Assembly: GCA_026003615.1 (NCBI GenBank)
Contig: BPHQ01000001.1
Coordinates: forward strand, 248,001 to 312,000
Direction of reading: 5' to 3'
Origin: Bellilinea sp.
Lineage (GTDB): Bacteria; Chloroflexota; Anaerolineae; Anaerolineales; Anaerolineaceae
Length of the DNA: 64,000 nucleotides
Shown here one piece after another: positions 36,545 to 44,982 of the stretch; positions within the stretch are counted from its first letter, which is position 1; the number at the start of each line of letters is the position of its first letter. Under the pieces are notes generated by a model. The model ran no database searches. It saw only the letters and a program-made list of their open reading frames with translations, and was not told where the DNA came from. The position numbers and the translations under genes were made by a program.

Positions 36545-37314
36545 TCTTTCTTACCCATGATGGTGCTGAGGGTGTTGTTGATGTCCGAAGGCACGAAGAG
36601 GACAATTTTCTCAGAGGGATCGGCGGCAATGTCTCGAATGGTCTGCAAGGTTCGCAGATGTAAAGCACCGGCAGATTGCGCAAGGGTTTCGGCAGCCTGA
36701 CGCAGATTTTCGGCAGCCGATAGTTCACCCTGCGAGGCAATGATCATGGCGCGGCGTTCCCGCTCGGCCTCGGCTTGTTTGGCCATGGCACGTTTCATCT
36801 CTGCCGGAAGTTCGATCTCCTGAATTTTAATGCTCTCTACGTCCACACCCCAGCCGCTGGTCTCCGCATCTACGATTTCTTTGATGCTGTTAGCAATTTT
36901 TTCACGCTCGCTCAGCACAAAATCCAGTTCGTGGTTGCCAATCACGTCTCGCAGGGCGGCTTGCGTGTACTGGCGAATGGCATAAACATGGTCTTCGATT
37001 TTGATGACGACATCTTCCGGGCGTACGACTTTAAAATAAACGACGGCATTGACCAGCATGGGGATGTTGTCTTTGGTCATCACTTCCTGACGCGGCACAT
37101 CAGCGGTTTTGATGCGCATATCCACTTTGCGCATGGTCTGGATAATGGGAAAGATCAGCGTTAAACCGGGGTTGCGTGTGCTGCTGAATTTGCCCAGTGT
37201 AAAAACAACACCGCGTTCATATTGATAGAGTTGCTTGATGGAAGATAACAGCAGGAAAACCGCTACAAAAAACAGGGGAACAAGACAGGCTGCCAGGCTA
37301 AGGATCTGGTCCAT
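36541..37314 (-). CDS. SPFH/Band 7 protein, slipin type
   Basis: 257 aa; AGGAG lies 6 bases before the ATG. One N-terminal membrane hairpin (LACLVPLFFVAVFLLL) is followed by the Band 7 domain (QYERGVVFTLGKF, GLTLIFPIIQTMRKVDMR, VNAVVYFKV). A charged coiled-coil segment comes next (MAKQAEAERERRAMIIASQGE in part). Slipins scaffold membrane microdomains and often travel with an NfeD protease gene, which is absent here. It is instead coupled to a HUMPS-family gene. Family is secure. Confidence 0.9.
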   Translation of the reverse strand: MDQILSLAACLVPLFFVAVFLLLSSIKQLYQYERGVVFTLGKFSSTRNPGLTLIFPIIQTMRKVDMRIKTADVPRQEVMTKDNIPMLVNAVVYFKVVRPEDVVIKIEDHVYAIRQYTQAALRDVIGNHELDFVLSEREKIANSIKEIVDAETSGWGVDVESIKIQEIELPAEMKRAMAKQAEAERERRAMIIASQGELSAAENLRQAAETLAQSAGALHLRTLQTIRDIAADPSEKIVLFVPSDINNTLSTIMGKKE

Positions 37315-37435
37315 GATTAGCTCCTTTATGAAAAAAATCCTTTCTCGTTATCATCATATACGATAAGAGAACATTGGAGTTTTCAAATATATGTTAAGGA
37401 TGGGTTAAGAAGTTTTTTGGGCTAATTTTTAAATA

Positions 37436-38227
37436 TCAAGATTTTTTGGATTGTTCCTGATTACCGCGAGTGATTTTTTCAATCCTGTTCAGAATAATCT
37501 GATAATACTGAGGGTTAATTTCGAAGGCAACGTAGTTTCGTTGATGGAGAATGCAGGCCGCAATAGTGGTGCCTGAACCGGCGAAGGGATCGAGGACAAC
37601 TCCCCCCGGCGGACAGGAGGCTTTGACCATCCGTTCAATGATTTCGAGGGGCTTCTGAGTGGGGTGATTCTCGCGTTCGTTGTGGATGCGGTGAAGGCGG
37701 CTGACCGACCAGACATCTTTGGGGTTGTAACCCACTTCCAGCCACTTTTTTCCAAGAAAAACCGAACGTGAGCGGGCTTTTTTGGTTTGTGGGTCGTAGG
37801 GGATGCGCACAGAATCAAGGTCGAAGTAATACTGATGGGTTTTGGCAAAAAAACCAATGGTGTCATGTACGGAGGTAAAACGCCGGGTTGTGCCGCCCAT
37901 GCTGGGCACTTTTCGGTCCCAGATGATCTCATTTATCATAATCATCCGATGTTTGAGATAGAGAAATATCTCCGGGCTGTAGCGCCATGTGGTGAAGATA
38001 TACAGGCTGCCGGTAGACCTGAGTTTGGGTAACACCAGATCAATCCATCGGTAAGTCCAGTTGAGCAATTCTTCGGGGTGACGGCGGTCTGAATCGTTGC
38101 CATAATCTTTGCCCAATCCATAGGGCGGGTCGGCAATGATCAGGTCAATGCTCTCATCCGGTAGGTGGGAGATTCCTTCCAACGCATCCAGATTGAAAAC
38201 CTGATTCAACCAGCCGTTGGTCAACAT
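37436..38227 (-). CDS. Orphan DNA methyltransferase (N6-adenine/N4-cytosine, beta-type)
   Basis: 263 aa. Catalytic motif IV DPPY lies near residue 34 (LIIADPPYGLGKDYGN) and the SAM-binding motif I near 215 (VVLDPFAGSGTTIAA), an order typical of beta-class amino-methyltransferases. HPTQKPLEIIERM precedes motif I. No restriction endonuclease or specificity gene is adjacent, so it is likely a solitary regulatory or protective enzyme. AAGG lies 9 bases before the ATG. A hairpin separates it from ugd. The recognition site cannot be predicted. An A+T-rich 120-base gap follows the gene. Confidence 0.87.
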   Translation of the reverse strand: MLTNGWLNQVFNLDALEGISHLPDESIDLIIADPPYGLGKDYGNDSDRRHPEELLNWTYRWIDLVLPKLRSTGSLYIFTTWRYSPEIFLYLKHRMIMINEIIWDRKVPSMGGTTRRFTSVHDTIGFFAKTHQYYFDLDSVRIPYDPQTKKARSRSVFLGKKWLEVGYNPKDVWSVSRLHRIHNERENHPTQKPLEIIERMVKASCPPGGVVLDPFAGSGTTIAACILHQRNYVAFEINPQYYQIILNRIEKITRGNQEQSKKS

Positions 38228-38262
38228 GCGGTTAGACCTTGTTTGAAAGGATGGGAACTGGA

Positions 38263-38287
38263 CCGGGCACCATTCTCAGGTGCCCGG
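38263..38287. terminator. Perfect hairpin between ugd and the methyltransferase
   Basis: CCGGGCACC, 7-base loop, GGTGCCCGG. It is strong but has no T-run on either side, so it may act as an mRNA-stabilising or Rho-assisted end for ugd. Confidence 0.5.
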
Positions 38288-38309
38288 CTAGTAAATCGGA
38301 GGAAGGTTT

Positions 38310-39641
38310 TCAGGGGCAGCCACTCTGGTCACTGCCGTTGAGTGAAGGCCGTCCAATTCCATAATAAGTAAAACCATATTGACGCAGCCGTTCTGGATCC
38401 CAGAGATTACGCCCATCCATGATTAATTTATTGCGCATCAGCCCGGCTATTCGTTCAAAATCCAGCTGCTTAAACTCATTCCATTCGGTGGCCAGTACCA
38501 GCGCATCAGCACCTTCGGCAACTTCATAGGGATTGCTGCATAAACGAACCTTCGGCAGCATCATTCGGGCGGCGTCCATTGCCTGCGGATCGTAGGCTTT
38601 GACCATGGCGCCCTCAACTTGCAGCAAATGAATGACCTCAAGGGCTGGGGCTTCGCGAATATCATCGGTGTTGGGTTTGAAAGAAAGTCCTAAAACCCCA
38701 ATGACTTTTTCATCCAATGATCCAAGTGCTTTGCGCAGGCGCAGGACAACGCGGCGGCGCTGATTGCGGTTGATATCCATGACGGCTTGTAGCAATTGCG
38801 GGTTGGTGCCGTGCAGTACGGCCATGTGGGCAAGGGCTTTCACATCTTTGGGAAAGCATGAACCGCCCCAACCCAGACCGGCATCCAGGAATGCACTGCC
38901 AATCCGTTTATCCATGCCCATTCCCTGGGCGACCTGACGCACATCCGCGCCCAGTTCTTCACAAATGTTGGCCATTTCGTTGATGAAGGAAATTTTGGTG
39001 GCTAAGAAGGCATTTGATGCGTACTTGATCATTTCGGCCGTGCGAAGGTCGGTGATCATGATGGGGCAGCGAAGGCTCAGGTAAAGTTGCGCCACCTTTG
39101 AGGCTGCATCGCGGTTGACCGAACCCAGCACAATGCGGTCGGGGTACATAAAGTCATTGATGGCCGAACCCTCGCGTAAAAATTCCGGGTTTGAGACCAC
39201 ATCGAAATCGAGCGGTTTACCGGCGCGGCGTTTGCGGATAATATCGGCGACCCAGTCTCCTGTGCCAACCGGTACGGTAGATTTGTTGACGACAATAATG
39301 GGATGATCCACCAGATCGGCAATTTTCTCAGCAGCGGCACGGACGTACTGTAAGTCAGCCTCACCATCCACGCCGGATGGCGTGCCAACGGCGATGAAGG
39401 CAAATTCAGCCGAATCCAACGCTTCTTCATAATTGTTAGTAAAAATCAAACGCCCGGCTTTCACATTCTGGCTGACCAGTTGTTCAAGGCCGGGTTCATA
39501 AATGGGCATAATGCCTTGTTTTAATTTTTCGATGCGCTGATGGTCAATATCCAAACAGCGCACTTCATTGCCAAGGTCGGCAAAGCAAGTTCCGGTTACC
39601 AGCCCGACGTAACCGGTTCCAATGACACAAATTTTACTCAT
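38310..39641 (-). CDS. ugd: UDP-glucose 6-dehydrogenase
   Basis: 443 aa from [15 protein letters not shown] (ATG 39641), with AGGAGG 11 bases upstream; the longer frame begins upstream of the promoter. The N-terminal NAD domain has [17 protein letters not shown] and the catalytic Cys in [11 protein letters not shown] follow, and the C-terminal UDP-binding domain has [14 protein letters not shown]. The enzyme makes UDP-glucuronate by two NAD-dependent oxidations, for exopolysaccharide or nucleotide-sugar supply. It is a single gene with a clear promoter. Confidence 0.95.
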   Translation of the reverse strand: MSKICVIGTGYVGLVTGTCFADLGNEVRCLDIDHQRIEKLKQGIMPIYEPGLEQLVSQNVKAGRLIFTNNYEEALDSAEFAFIAVGTPSGVDGEADLQYVRAAAEKIADLVDHPIIVVNKSTVPVGTGDWVADIIRKRRAGKPLDFDVVSNPEFLREGSAINDFMYPDRIVLGSVNRDAASKVAQLYLSLRCPIMITDLRTAEMIKYASNAFLATKISFINEMANICEELGADVRQVAQGMGMDKRIGSAFLDAGLGWGGSCFPKDVKALAHMAVLHGTNPQLLQAVMDINRNQRRRVVLRLRKALGSLDEKVIGVLGLSFKPNTDDIREAPALEVIHLLQVEGAMVKAYDPQAMDAARMMLPKVRLCSNPYEVAEGADALVLATEWNEFKQLDFERIAGLMRNKLIMDGRNLWDPERLRQYGFTYYGIGRPSLNGSDQSGCP

Positions 39642-39668
39642 GGGTTCGCAATCCTCCTGTTGGGTTGA

Positions 39669-39698
39669 ATTATACCGGATTGTAGTGCTTGTATGCAA
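39669..39698 (-). promoter_or_regulatory. Promoter of ugd
   Basis: On the minus strand TTGCAT (39698-39693), 18-base spacer, TATAAT (39674-39669), 27 bases before the ATG. Confidence 0.65.
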
Positions 39699-39752
39699 AA
39701 TTTCAATTGAAGGACACCCCCCAATGGAAGATGTCTTTTCTGGAAAACCCGG

Positions 39753-39758
39753 TATAAT
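39753..39758 (+). promoter_or_regulatory. -10 box of folD
   Basis: TATAAT 97 bases before the folD ATG; the -35 is weak. The leader of about 90 bases has no other recognised element. Confidence 0.45.
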
Positions 39759-39855
39759 GGAAGTATCCCAGCATTGTCAGATAACTGAACAACTCAACTG
39801 GCGGGTAAATACGGCGAAAATTGCCGATACATTACCACAAGGAAAGGAGCGGAGA

Positions 39856-40731
39856 ATGACGGCTGCATTAATAGACGGTAAGTTGATTGCAGAAGAAGTT
39901 CGGGCGCAGGTAAAAATGGCGGTTGAGCAGAGAATTGCGGCTGGAAAATCCAGACCGGGCCTGGCAACCGTGCTGGTAGGCGATAACCCGGCCTCGCATG
40001 TCTATGTTCGTTCCAAACGCAAAGCCTGTGCAGAAGTTGGTATTGAGTCGTTCGGTTTTGAATTGCCAGCAGATGCAACCCAGAAGGAAGTGGAAAAAGT
40101 CGTTCGGCAATGCAATGAGGACCCACGCATTCATGGCATTCTGGTACAGCTACCCCTGCCGGCGGGGCTGGACGAGGAAGCGGTGTTAAATGCTATCAGC
40201 CTATACAAGGATGTGGACGGATTTCACCCCGTCAATATTGGCCGCCTTGCCCAAAAAGGACGTGAGCCGGCATTTGTCCCCTGCACGCCAGCTGGTTGCA
40301 TTTATTTGCTGAAAAAAACCCTGCCTTCCTTGCGGGGGGTGAATGCGGTGGTGTTGGGGCGTTCCAATATTGTGGGAATGCCGGTTGCCTTGCTTTTGGT
40401 TCGAGAGGATGCCACGGTAACCATTTGCCATTCGCGTACTCGCGATTTACCCGCGGTGGTTCGTCAGGCAGATGTGCTGATTGCAGCGGTTGGCAAGGCT
40501 GAAATGGTGCGCGGCGATTGGGTTAAACCGGGGGCAGTGGTGATTGATGTGGGCATCAATCGGATCGAAGACCCCAATCATCCCAAAGGCTCGCGTCTGG
40601 TCGGCGATGTTGCCTTCGATGAGGTCAAAGAGGTGGCCAGTTTTATTACACCGGTGCCGGGTGGGGTAGGGCCGATGACGATTGCGATGCTGCTGCAAAA
40701 TACCCTGCGGGCAGCTGAGCTGGCCGATTAA
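39856..40731 (+). CDS. folD: Methylene-THF dehydrogenase/methenyl-THF cyclohydrolase
   Basis: 291 aa from the ATG at 39856, with AAAGGAG upstream; the open frame extending to 39622 lacks a start signal. Typical motifs: GDNPASHVYVRSKRKAC with the catalytic Lys, GILVQLPLP, KDVDGFHPVNIGRL, PCTPAGC, VVLGRSNIVGMPVA and TPVPGGVGPMT. FolD interconverts methylene- and formyl-tetrahydrofolate, feeding one-carbon units to purine synthesis and the Wood-Ljungdahl methyl branch. It lies just before the purine cluster but is separated from it by that cluster's own promoter. Confidence 0.96.
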   Translation: MTAALIDGKLIAEEVRAQVKMAVEQRIAAGKSRPGLATVLVGDNPASHVYVRSKRKACAEVGIESFGFELPADATQKEVEKVVRQCNEDPRIHGILVQLPLPAGLDEEAVLNAISLYKDVDGFHPVNIGRLAQKGREPAFVPCTPAGCIYLLKKTLPSLRGVNAVVLGRSNIVGMPVALLLVREDATVTICHSRTRDLPAVVRQADVLIAAVGKAEMVRGDWVKPGAVVIDVGINRIEDPNHPKGSRLVGDVAFDEVKEVASFITPVPGGVGPMTIAMLLQNTLRAAELAD

Positions 40732-40748
40732 ATGTGACAAAAATCATA

Positions 40749-40759
40749 TTGTCTGACAA
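40749..40759. promoter_or_regulatory. Candidate GntR-type operator
   Basis: TTGTCTGACAA is a perfect 5-1-5 palindrome touching the -35 box. It fits the TNGTNNNACNA form known for FadR-group GntR regulators. TTGTCTGA recurs at 40793-40800 just after the -10 box. A GntR/HutC gene lies 3.3 kb downstream in the same run. Confidence 0.55.
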
Positions 40760-40788
40760 TTGACAGAAGGACTAAAATCCATTAAACT
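40760..40788 (+). promoter_or_regulatory. Promoter of the purine/ureide cluster
   Basis: TTGACA (40760-40765), exactly 17 bases, TAAACT (40783-40788). This is the best -35 box in the window. The first ATG follows after a leader of about 60 bases. Confidence 0.75.
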
Positions 40789-40855
40789 GAAGTTGTCTGA
40801 TGTTTGATCAGCGAATTTTCCCTACCTGTGTTCATAAAACGAGATTGGTTTTGCC

Positions 40856-42244
40856 ATGATGCAAACGCTACTCGTCAAGAATGCTACGGTTCTGGTGACG
40901 ATGGATGACCTCCGCCGCGAAATTGCGGATGGAGGTCTTTTCATTCGGGATGGTTTTATTGAGCAGGTTGGTAAAAGCAAGGATCTGCCCAAAACTGCCG
41001 ATGAAGTATTGGATCTCAGCGGGCATGTTGTTCTGCCCGGTTTGATCAATACTCATCATCATTTTTACCAGACCTTGACAAGGGCTGTGCCAGCTGCTCA
41101 GGATGCCAATTTGTTTAACTGGTTGAAGACGCTTTATCCCGTTTGGGCGCGGATGACGCCGGAGGATATTTTCATCTCCACTCAAACCGCGCTGGCAGAA
41201 TTAGCACTCTCTGGCTGTACCACTGCATCGGATCATTTGTATCTTTTTCCGAACGGCTCACGGTTGGATGATGAAATTGAAGCAGCCCGTCAGATAGGAC
41301 TGCGCATTCATGCTTCGCGAGGTTCGATGAGTCTGGGGGAAAGCCAGGGTGGTTTACCACCCGACTCGGTGGTGGATAGTGAAGAGGACATTCTCCGCGA
41401 TTCACAGCGTTTGATTCAGACCTACCATGATCCAAATCCCGGCTCCATGGTTCAAATTGTGCTGGCGCCGTGTTCGCCTTTTAGTGTGACGGGTGAGTTG
41501 ATGCGCGAGAGCGCCCGCCTGGCGCGGGAATATGGTGTTCATTTGCATACTCACCTGGCGGAAACGCAGGATGAAGAAGTATTCTGCCAGCAGAAGTTTG
41601 GATACCGTCCGGTGGGATACATGGAATCGCTTGAATGGGTAGGTGATGATGTCTGGTTTGCACATGCGGTGCACGTCAACCCCGAAGAAATCCAAGTCTT
41701 TGCGCACAGCGGCTGCGGGGTAGCCCACTGCCCATCTTCCAACATGCGTTTGGCTTCGGGTATTGCGCCGGTGATGAATTACTTGCAAGCCGGCGTGAAG
41801 GTTGGGCTGGGTGTGGATGGTTCCGCCTCCAACGACGGCTCGCACATGCTGGGAGAGGCTCGTCAGGCGATGCTGCTGGCACGATTGTCGGCGGGGTTGT
41901 CGGGCGCTTCCCTCAGTCAGCAAGCGGCGCCGCCTTTGATGACAGCCCGGCAGGCGCTGGAACTGGCTACCCGCGGCGGAGCGGCTGTACTGGGACGCAG
42001 TGACATCGGCTCGCTGGAAGTCGGAAAATGTGCGGATTTTATTGCCATCAACCTGAACCGATTGGACTATGCGGGTGCGCTGCATGACCCTGTGGCAGCA
42101 CTGGTTTTTTGTCAACCGCGCCCGGTGGATTACACCGCCGTGCATGGCCGTTTAATCGTCCGCAATGGCGAATTGCAGACGATTGACCTGATGCGTCAGA
42201 TTGAACTTCACAACCAACGGGCAAGACGCTTGTTATCCATTTAG
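40856..42244 (+). CDS. 8-oxoguanine deaminase / SsnA-like amidohydrolase
   Basis: 462 aa (ATG 40856 or 40859). It is a COG0402 amidohydrolase with metal ligands in NTHHHFYQT, HLHTHLAETQDEE, WFAHAVHV and GVDGSASND. HFYQTLTRAVPAAQDANLF followed by NWLKTLYPVWA is, from memory, typical of 8-oxoguanine deaminases, which convert 8-oxoguanine to urate. SsnA, of the E. coli purine-degradation region, belongs to the same superfamily. It is the first gene after the cluster promoter. No Shine-Dalgarno is obvious. Other purine or triazine substrates cannot be excluded. Confidence 0.8.
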   Translation: MMQTLLVKNATVLVTMDDLRREIADGGLFIRDGFIEQVGKSKDLPKTADEVLDLSGHVVLPGLINTHHHFYQTLTRAVPAAQDANLFNWLKTLYPVWARMTPEDIFISTQTALAELALSGCTTASDHLYLFPNGSRLDDEIEAARQIGLRIHASRGSMSLGESQGGLPPDSVVDSEEDILRDSQRLIQTYHDPNPGSMVQIVLAPCSPFSVTGELMRESARLAREYGVHLHTHLAETQDEEVFCQQKFGYRPVGYMESLEWVGDDVWFAHAVHVNPEEIQVFAHSGCGVAHCPSSNMRLASGIAPVMNYLQAGVKVGLGVDGSASNDGSHMLGEARQAMLLARLSAGLSGASLSQQAAPPLMTARQALELATRGGAAVLGRSDIGSLEVGKCADFIAINLNRLDYAGALHDPVAALVFCQPRPVDYTAVHGRLIVRNGELQTIDLMRQIELHNQRARRLLSI

Positions 42245-42246
42245 CA

Positions 42247-42276
42247 GCAACCTGTTTCTTGTAAGAGACAGGTTGC
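42247..42276 (+). repeat. Intercistronic hairpin
   Basis: GCAACCTGT (42247-42255) pairs with ACAGGTTGC (42268-42276), with a small inner pairing TCTT/AAGA. No T-run follows, so partial termination or mRNA protection between the two deaminase genes is more likely than full termination. Confidence 0.5.
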
Positions 42277-42297
42277 GTTCTTACCGGAGGTAGAGTT

Positions 42298-44091
42298 ATG
42301 GAAAAGTTAACCGCTGAGAACACTCGCAGATTAGTGGATTGTGCCATGGGGCGCATTCCGGCTGATTTGGTTGTTCGCAACGGCAAATGGGTCTGCGTGC
42401 AGTCTGGAGAGATTGTTCCTTCAACGGATATTGCGGTTTTAGATGGGCGAATTGCCTTTGTAGGTGATTCGGCGGAGCATACCATTGGCGAACACACCCG
42501 CATCATTGAGGCCGAAGGTCGCTACCTCAGCCCTGGCTTGCTGGATGCTCACATGCATGTCGAATCCGGTATGTTGACCGTCACCGAATTTGTGCGCGCT
42601 GTGGCGCCCCGCGGTACAACCGGAATGTTCATTGACCCTCACGAGATTGCCAACGTGTTTGGGCTGAAAGGGGTGCGGCTGATGGCGGATGAGGCAGCCG
42701 ATCAACCCATTCATGTGTTTGTGCAAATGCCATCGTGCGTTCCTTCGGCTCCTGGTTTGGAAACTCCCGGTGCGGCGATTGGCCCCAAAGAGGTCGCCGA
42801 GGCAATGCAGTGGGATGGAATCATCGGGCTTGGCGAGATGATGAATTTTCCCGGCGTTTTCAACAGCGACCCAACCGTTCACGCAGAATTAGAGGAAACC
42901 CGTAAGGCCGGAAAAGTGATTGGCGGGCATTATGCTTCCCCCAATCTGGGTTTGCCGTTTCACGGTTATGTGGCCGGTGGCGCGGAGGATGACCATGAAG
43001 GTACAACACTGGAGGATGCGGTTCAGCGGGTGCGTCAGGGGATGAAGGTGATGATGCGTTACGGCTCAGCCTGGCATGATGTAGCGGCTCAGGTCAAAGC
43101 TGTTACGGAATTGGGTTTGGATTCACGTCATTTTATCCTCTGCACAGATGATTCGCATTCGGCTACGCTCGTCCAGGAAGGCCACATGGATCGCGTTCTC
43201 CGCCATGCCATTGCACAGGGGTTGAAACCAATGCAAGCGATTCAGATGGCTACTATTAATACCGCAATTCACTTTGGTGTCAGCCGAGATTTAGGGATGA
43301 TTGCCCCTGGCCGGTTTGCCGATATTGTCATAGTCGAAGATCTGGCCAATTTCCGCGCGGATTTGGTCATTGCAAAAGGTCAAGTGATTGCTAACGATGG
43401 CAAGTTGCTGGTCGAATTGCCGGTGTATGCCTATCCGGATTGGGCAATTCATTCGGTTCGATTGAAACGCCCGCTAACCCCAGCGGACTTTGATCTGGTT
43501 GTCCAATACCCACAGAATGGAAAAGCGAGTGCTAATGTCATTGGCGTGATTGAAAATCAGGCGCCCACCCGCCATTTGAAGCGCGAGGTCCAAATTGTTG
43601 GTGGAAAAGTGAAGATCGCAGGCGAAGCGGATCTTGCAAAAATTGCCCTCGTAGAACGACATCATGCCAGCGGCGTTGTGCAGGTGGGGCTGGTTTCGGG
43701 GTTTGGTTTTGACCAGAAATGCGCCATTGCCACTACCGTTGCCCACGATAGCCATCACATGATTGTGGTTGGAACCGATGAGGCGTTGATGGCGCAGGCG
43801 GCCAATCATCTGGCCGAAGTGGGTGGTGGGCAGGTGGTGATCAAGGATGGGCAGATTATTGGAAAGGTTCACCTTCCAATCGCTGGTTTGATGTCCAATA
43901 AACGCGCCGAGGTTGTTGCGGCTGAGGCCGATAGCGTGTTGCAGGGTTTCAAGGCTTGCGGCTGTCCATTGAACAATCCGAATATGCAACTCAGTTTACT
44001 GGCGCTGGTGGTAATTCCGGCGCTGCGTATCTCCGACCGCGGGTTGGTGGATGTGACCCAATTCCGTTTCCTGCCGGTCGTCGAATCCTGA
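42298..44091 (+). CDS. ade: Adenine deaminase
   Basis: 597 aa, the usual Ade length; CGGAGG precedes the ATG by 9 bases. Motifs: DLVVRNGKWV, SPGLLDAHMHVESGM with metal ligands, FIDPHEIANVFG, GLGEMMN with the metal-bridging Glu, IGGHYA, and LCTDDSHSATL. The C-terminal Ade domain ends with NNPNMQLSLLALVVIPALR. The enzyme converts adenine to hypoxanthine and ammonia. It sits between another deaminase and a GntR regulator, supporting purine-base catabolism or salvage. The enzyme assignment is secure. Confidence 0.94.
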   Translation: MEKLTAENTRRLVDCAMGRIPADLVVRNGKWVCVQSGEIVPSTDIAVLDGRIAFVGDSAEHTIGEHTRIIEAEGRYLSPGLLDAHMHVESGMLTVTEFVRAVAPRGTTGMFIDPHEIANVFGLKGVRLMADEAADQPIHVFVQMPSCVPSAPGLETPGAAIGPKEVAEAMQWDGIIGLGEMMNFPGVFNSDPTVHAELEETRKAGKVIGGHYASPNLGLPFHGYVAGGAEDDHEGTTLEDAVQRVRQGMKVMMRYGSAWHDVAAQVKAVTELGLDSRHFILCTDDSHSATLVQEGHMDRVLRHAIAQGLKPMQAIQMATINTAIHFGVSRDLGMIAPGRFADIVIVEDLANFRADLVIAKGQVIANDGKLLVELPVYAYPDWAIHSVRLKRPLTPADFDLVVQYPQNGKASANVIGVIENQAPTRHLKREVQIVGGKVKIAGEADLAKIALVERHHASGVVQVGLVSGFGFDQKCAIATTVAHDSHHMIVVGTDEALMAQAANHLAEVGGGQVVIKDGQIIGKVHLPIAGLMSNKRAEVVAAEADSVLQGFKACGCPLNNPNMQLSLLALVVIPALRISDRGLVDVTQFRFLPVVES

Positions 44092-44104
44092 AAAGAGAGG
44101 AAGA

Positions 44105-44848
44105 ATGGATACCATGATTCATCCATTTCAAAGGTTGCAAGTAGAACTGGCTGAACTGATTGCGCGAACTCCGCCGGGCGAGCGCTTGCCTTCAGAACCT
44201 GCTCTTGCCAAGCAATTGGGCGTTTCGCGGGCAACCCTGCGGGAAGCAATGCGTGCTTTCGAAGGGCAGGGCTTGATTCGTCGAAGGCAGGGGATTGGCA
44301 CTTTTGTAGTCAGTCATGTTCAGGTAATTGAAACCGGACTGGAAGTATTGCAAAGCATTGAAAGTCTGGCAGAAAAAATCAACCTGAAAGTGTACATGGG
44401 CGATGTCAAAATTCTCCGCTTAGAAGCGGATCCATTGCTGGCAGACAACCTGAATGTGGAGAAAGGGACACCTCTCATCAAGGTTGAGCGGGTGATCACC
44501 ACGGAACATAGACCGGTTGCCTACTTAATTGACATTTTGCCCGAAAACATCCTCTCTCCCACGGAGTTAGAACAGGGCTTCACCGGCTCGGTGCTGGACT
44601 TTTTACTCAAACGGGGTGACTTGAACCTGATGAATTCTTATACCGAGATCAACGCCACCTCTGCCAGCTCCGAAATTGCGAAAGCGCTGGAGATTCAACG
44701 CGGTGACCCTCTGCTGCTGTTTGAGGCTTACCTTTATGATGATGGCGGGCGGGTAGTGGATTATTCCCACAGTTACTTCCTGCCCGGATATTTTCGTTTC
44801 CATCTGGTACGGCGAGTAGCCGCCCATTCGAATATCAACCACGTGTGA
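44105..44848 (+). CDS. GntR/HutC family transcriptional regulator
   Basis: 247 aa; GAGGAAG precedes the ATG. The N-terminal winged helix has LPSEPALAKQLGVSRATLRE and GQGLIRRRQGIGTFV. The C-terminal UTRA-type ligand domain has KVERVITTEHRPVAYLIDILP and a final FLPGYFRFHLVRR. HutC-type regulators release DNA when a pathway metabolite binds the UTRA domain. It is encoded within the cluster, 14 bases after ade, and probably controls it through the palindrome at 40749-40759. The effector may be a purine or ureide intermediate. Family is secure; target and effector are inferred. Confidence 0.9.
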   Translation: MDTMIHPFQRLQVELAELIARTPPGERLPSEPALAKQLGVSRATLREAMRAFEGQGLIRRRQGIGTFVVSHVQVIETGLEVLQSIESLAEKINLKVYMGDVKILRLEADPLLADNLNVEKGTPLIKVERVITTEHRPVAYLIDILPENILSPTELEQGFTGSVLDFLLKRGDLNLMNSYTEINATSASSEIAKALEIQRGDPLLLFEAYLYDDGGRVVDYSHSYFLPGYFRFHLVRRVAAHSNINHV

Positions 44849-44852
44849 AAAG

Positions 44853-44863
44853 AGGAGGTGATT
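44853..44863 (+). promoter_or_regulatory. Orphan extended Shine-Dalgarno sequence
   Basis: AGGAGGTGATT matches the 16S rRNA 3' end almost completely, but no ATG, GTG or TTG start with a usable frame follows at normal spacing. The next gene starts 120 bases on with its own site. Confidence 0.45.
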
Positions 44864-44938
44864 TCAAAACCTGGCTGGCCTGAATGGCTGCAACTTCAGT
44901 TTTGACCGGTTCAGAAAATCCAACGAATGACCCAGTTC

Positions 44939-44955
44939 AATTCGAGTTTCTAATT
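44939..44955 (+). repeat. Leader element shared with the BMP gene, copy 1
   Basis: AATTCGAGTTTCTAATT. The parts AATTCGAGTTTC and GTTTCTAATT recur in the same order at 48182-48193 and 48230-48239, upstream of the BMP lipoprotein gene. Confidence 0.5.
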
Positions 44956-44982
44956 CAAAAATCTAAACGGAGGTAAATTAAA

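Noticed and set aside
39622-39855. N-terminal extension of folD by 78 codons
   Set aside because: It would place the start upstream of the TATAAT at 39753; the ATG at 39856 has a good Shine-Dalgarno and matches the family start.
42247-42276. Hairpin considered as a purine riboswitch for ade
   Set aside because: It lies only 22 bases before ade and has a single simple stem without the three-way junction or conserved loop bases of purine aptamers.
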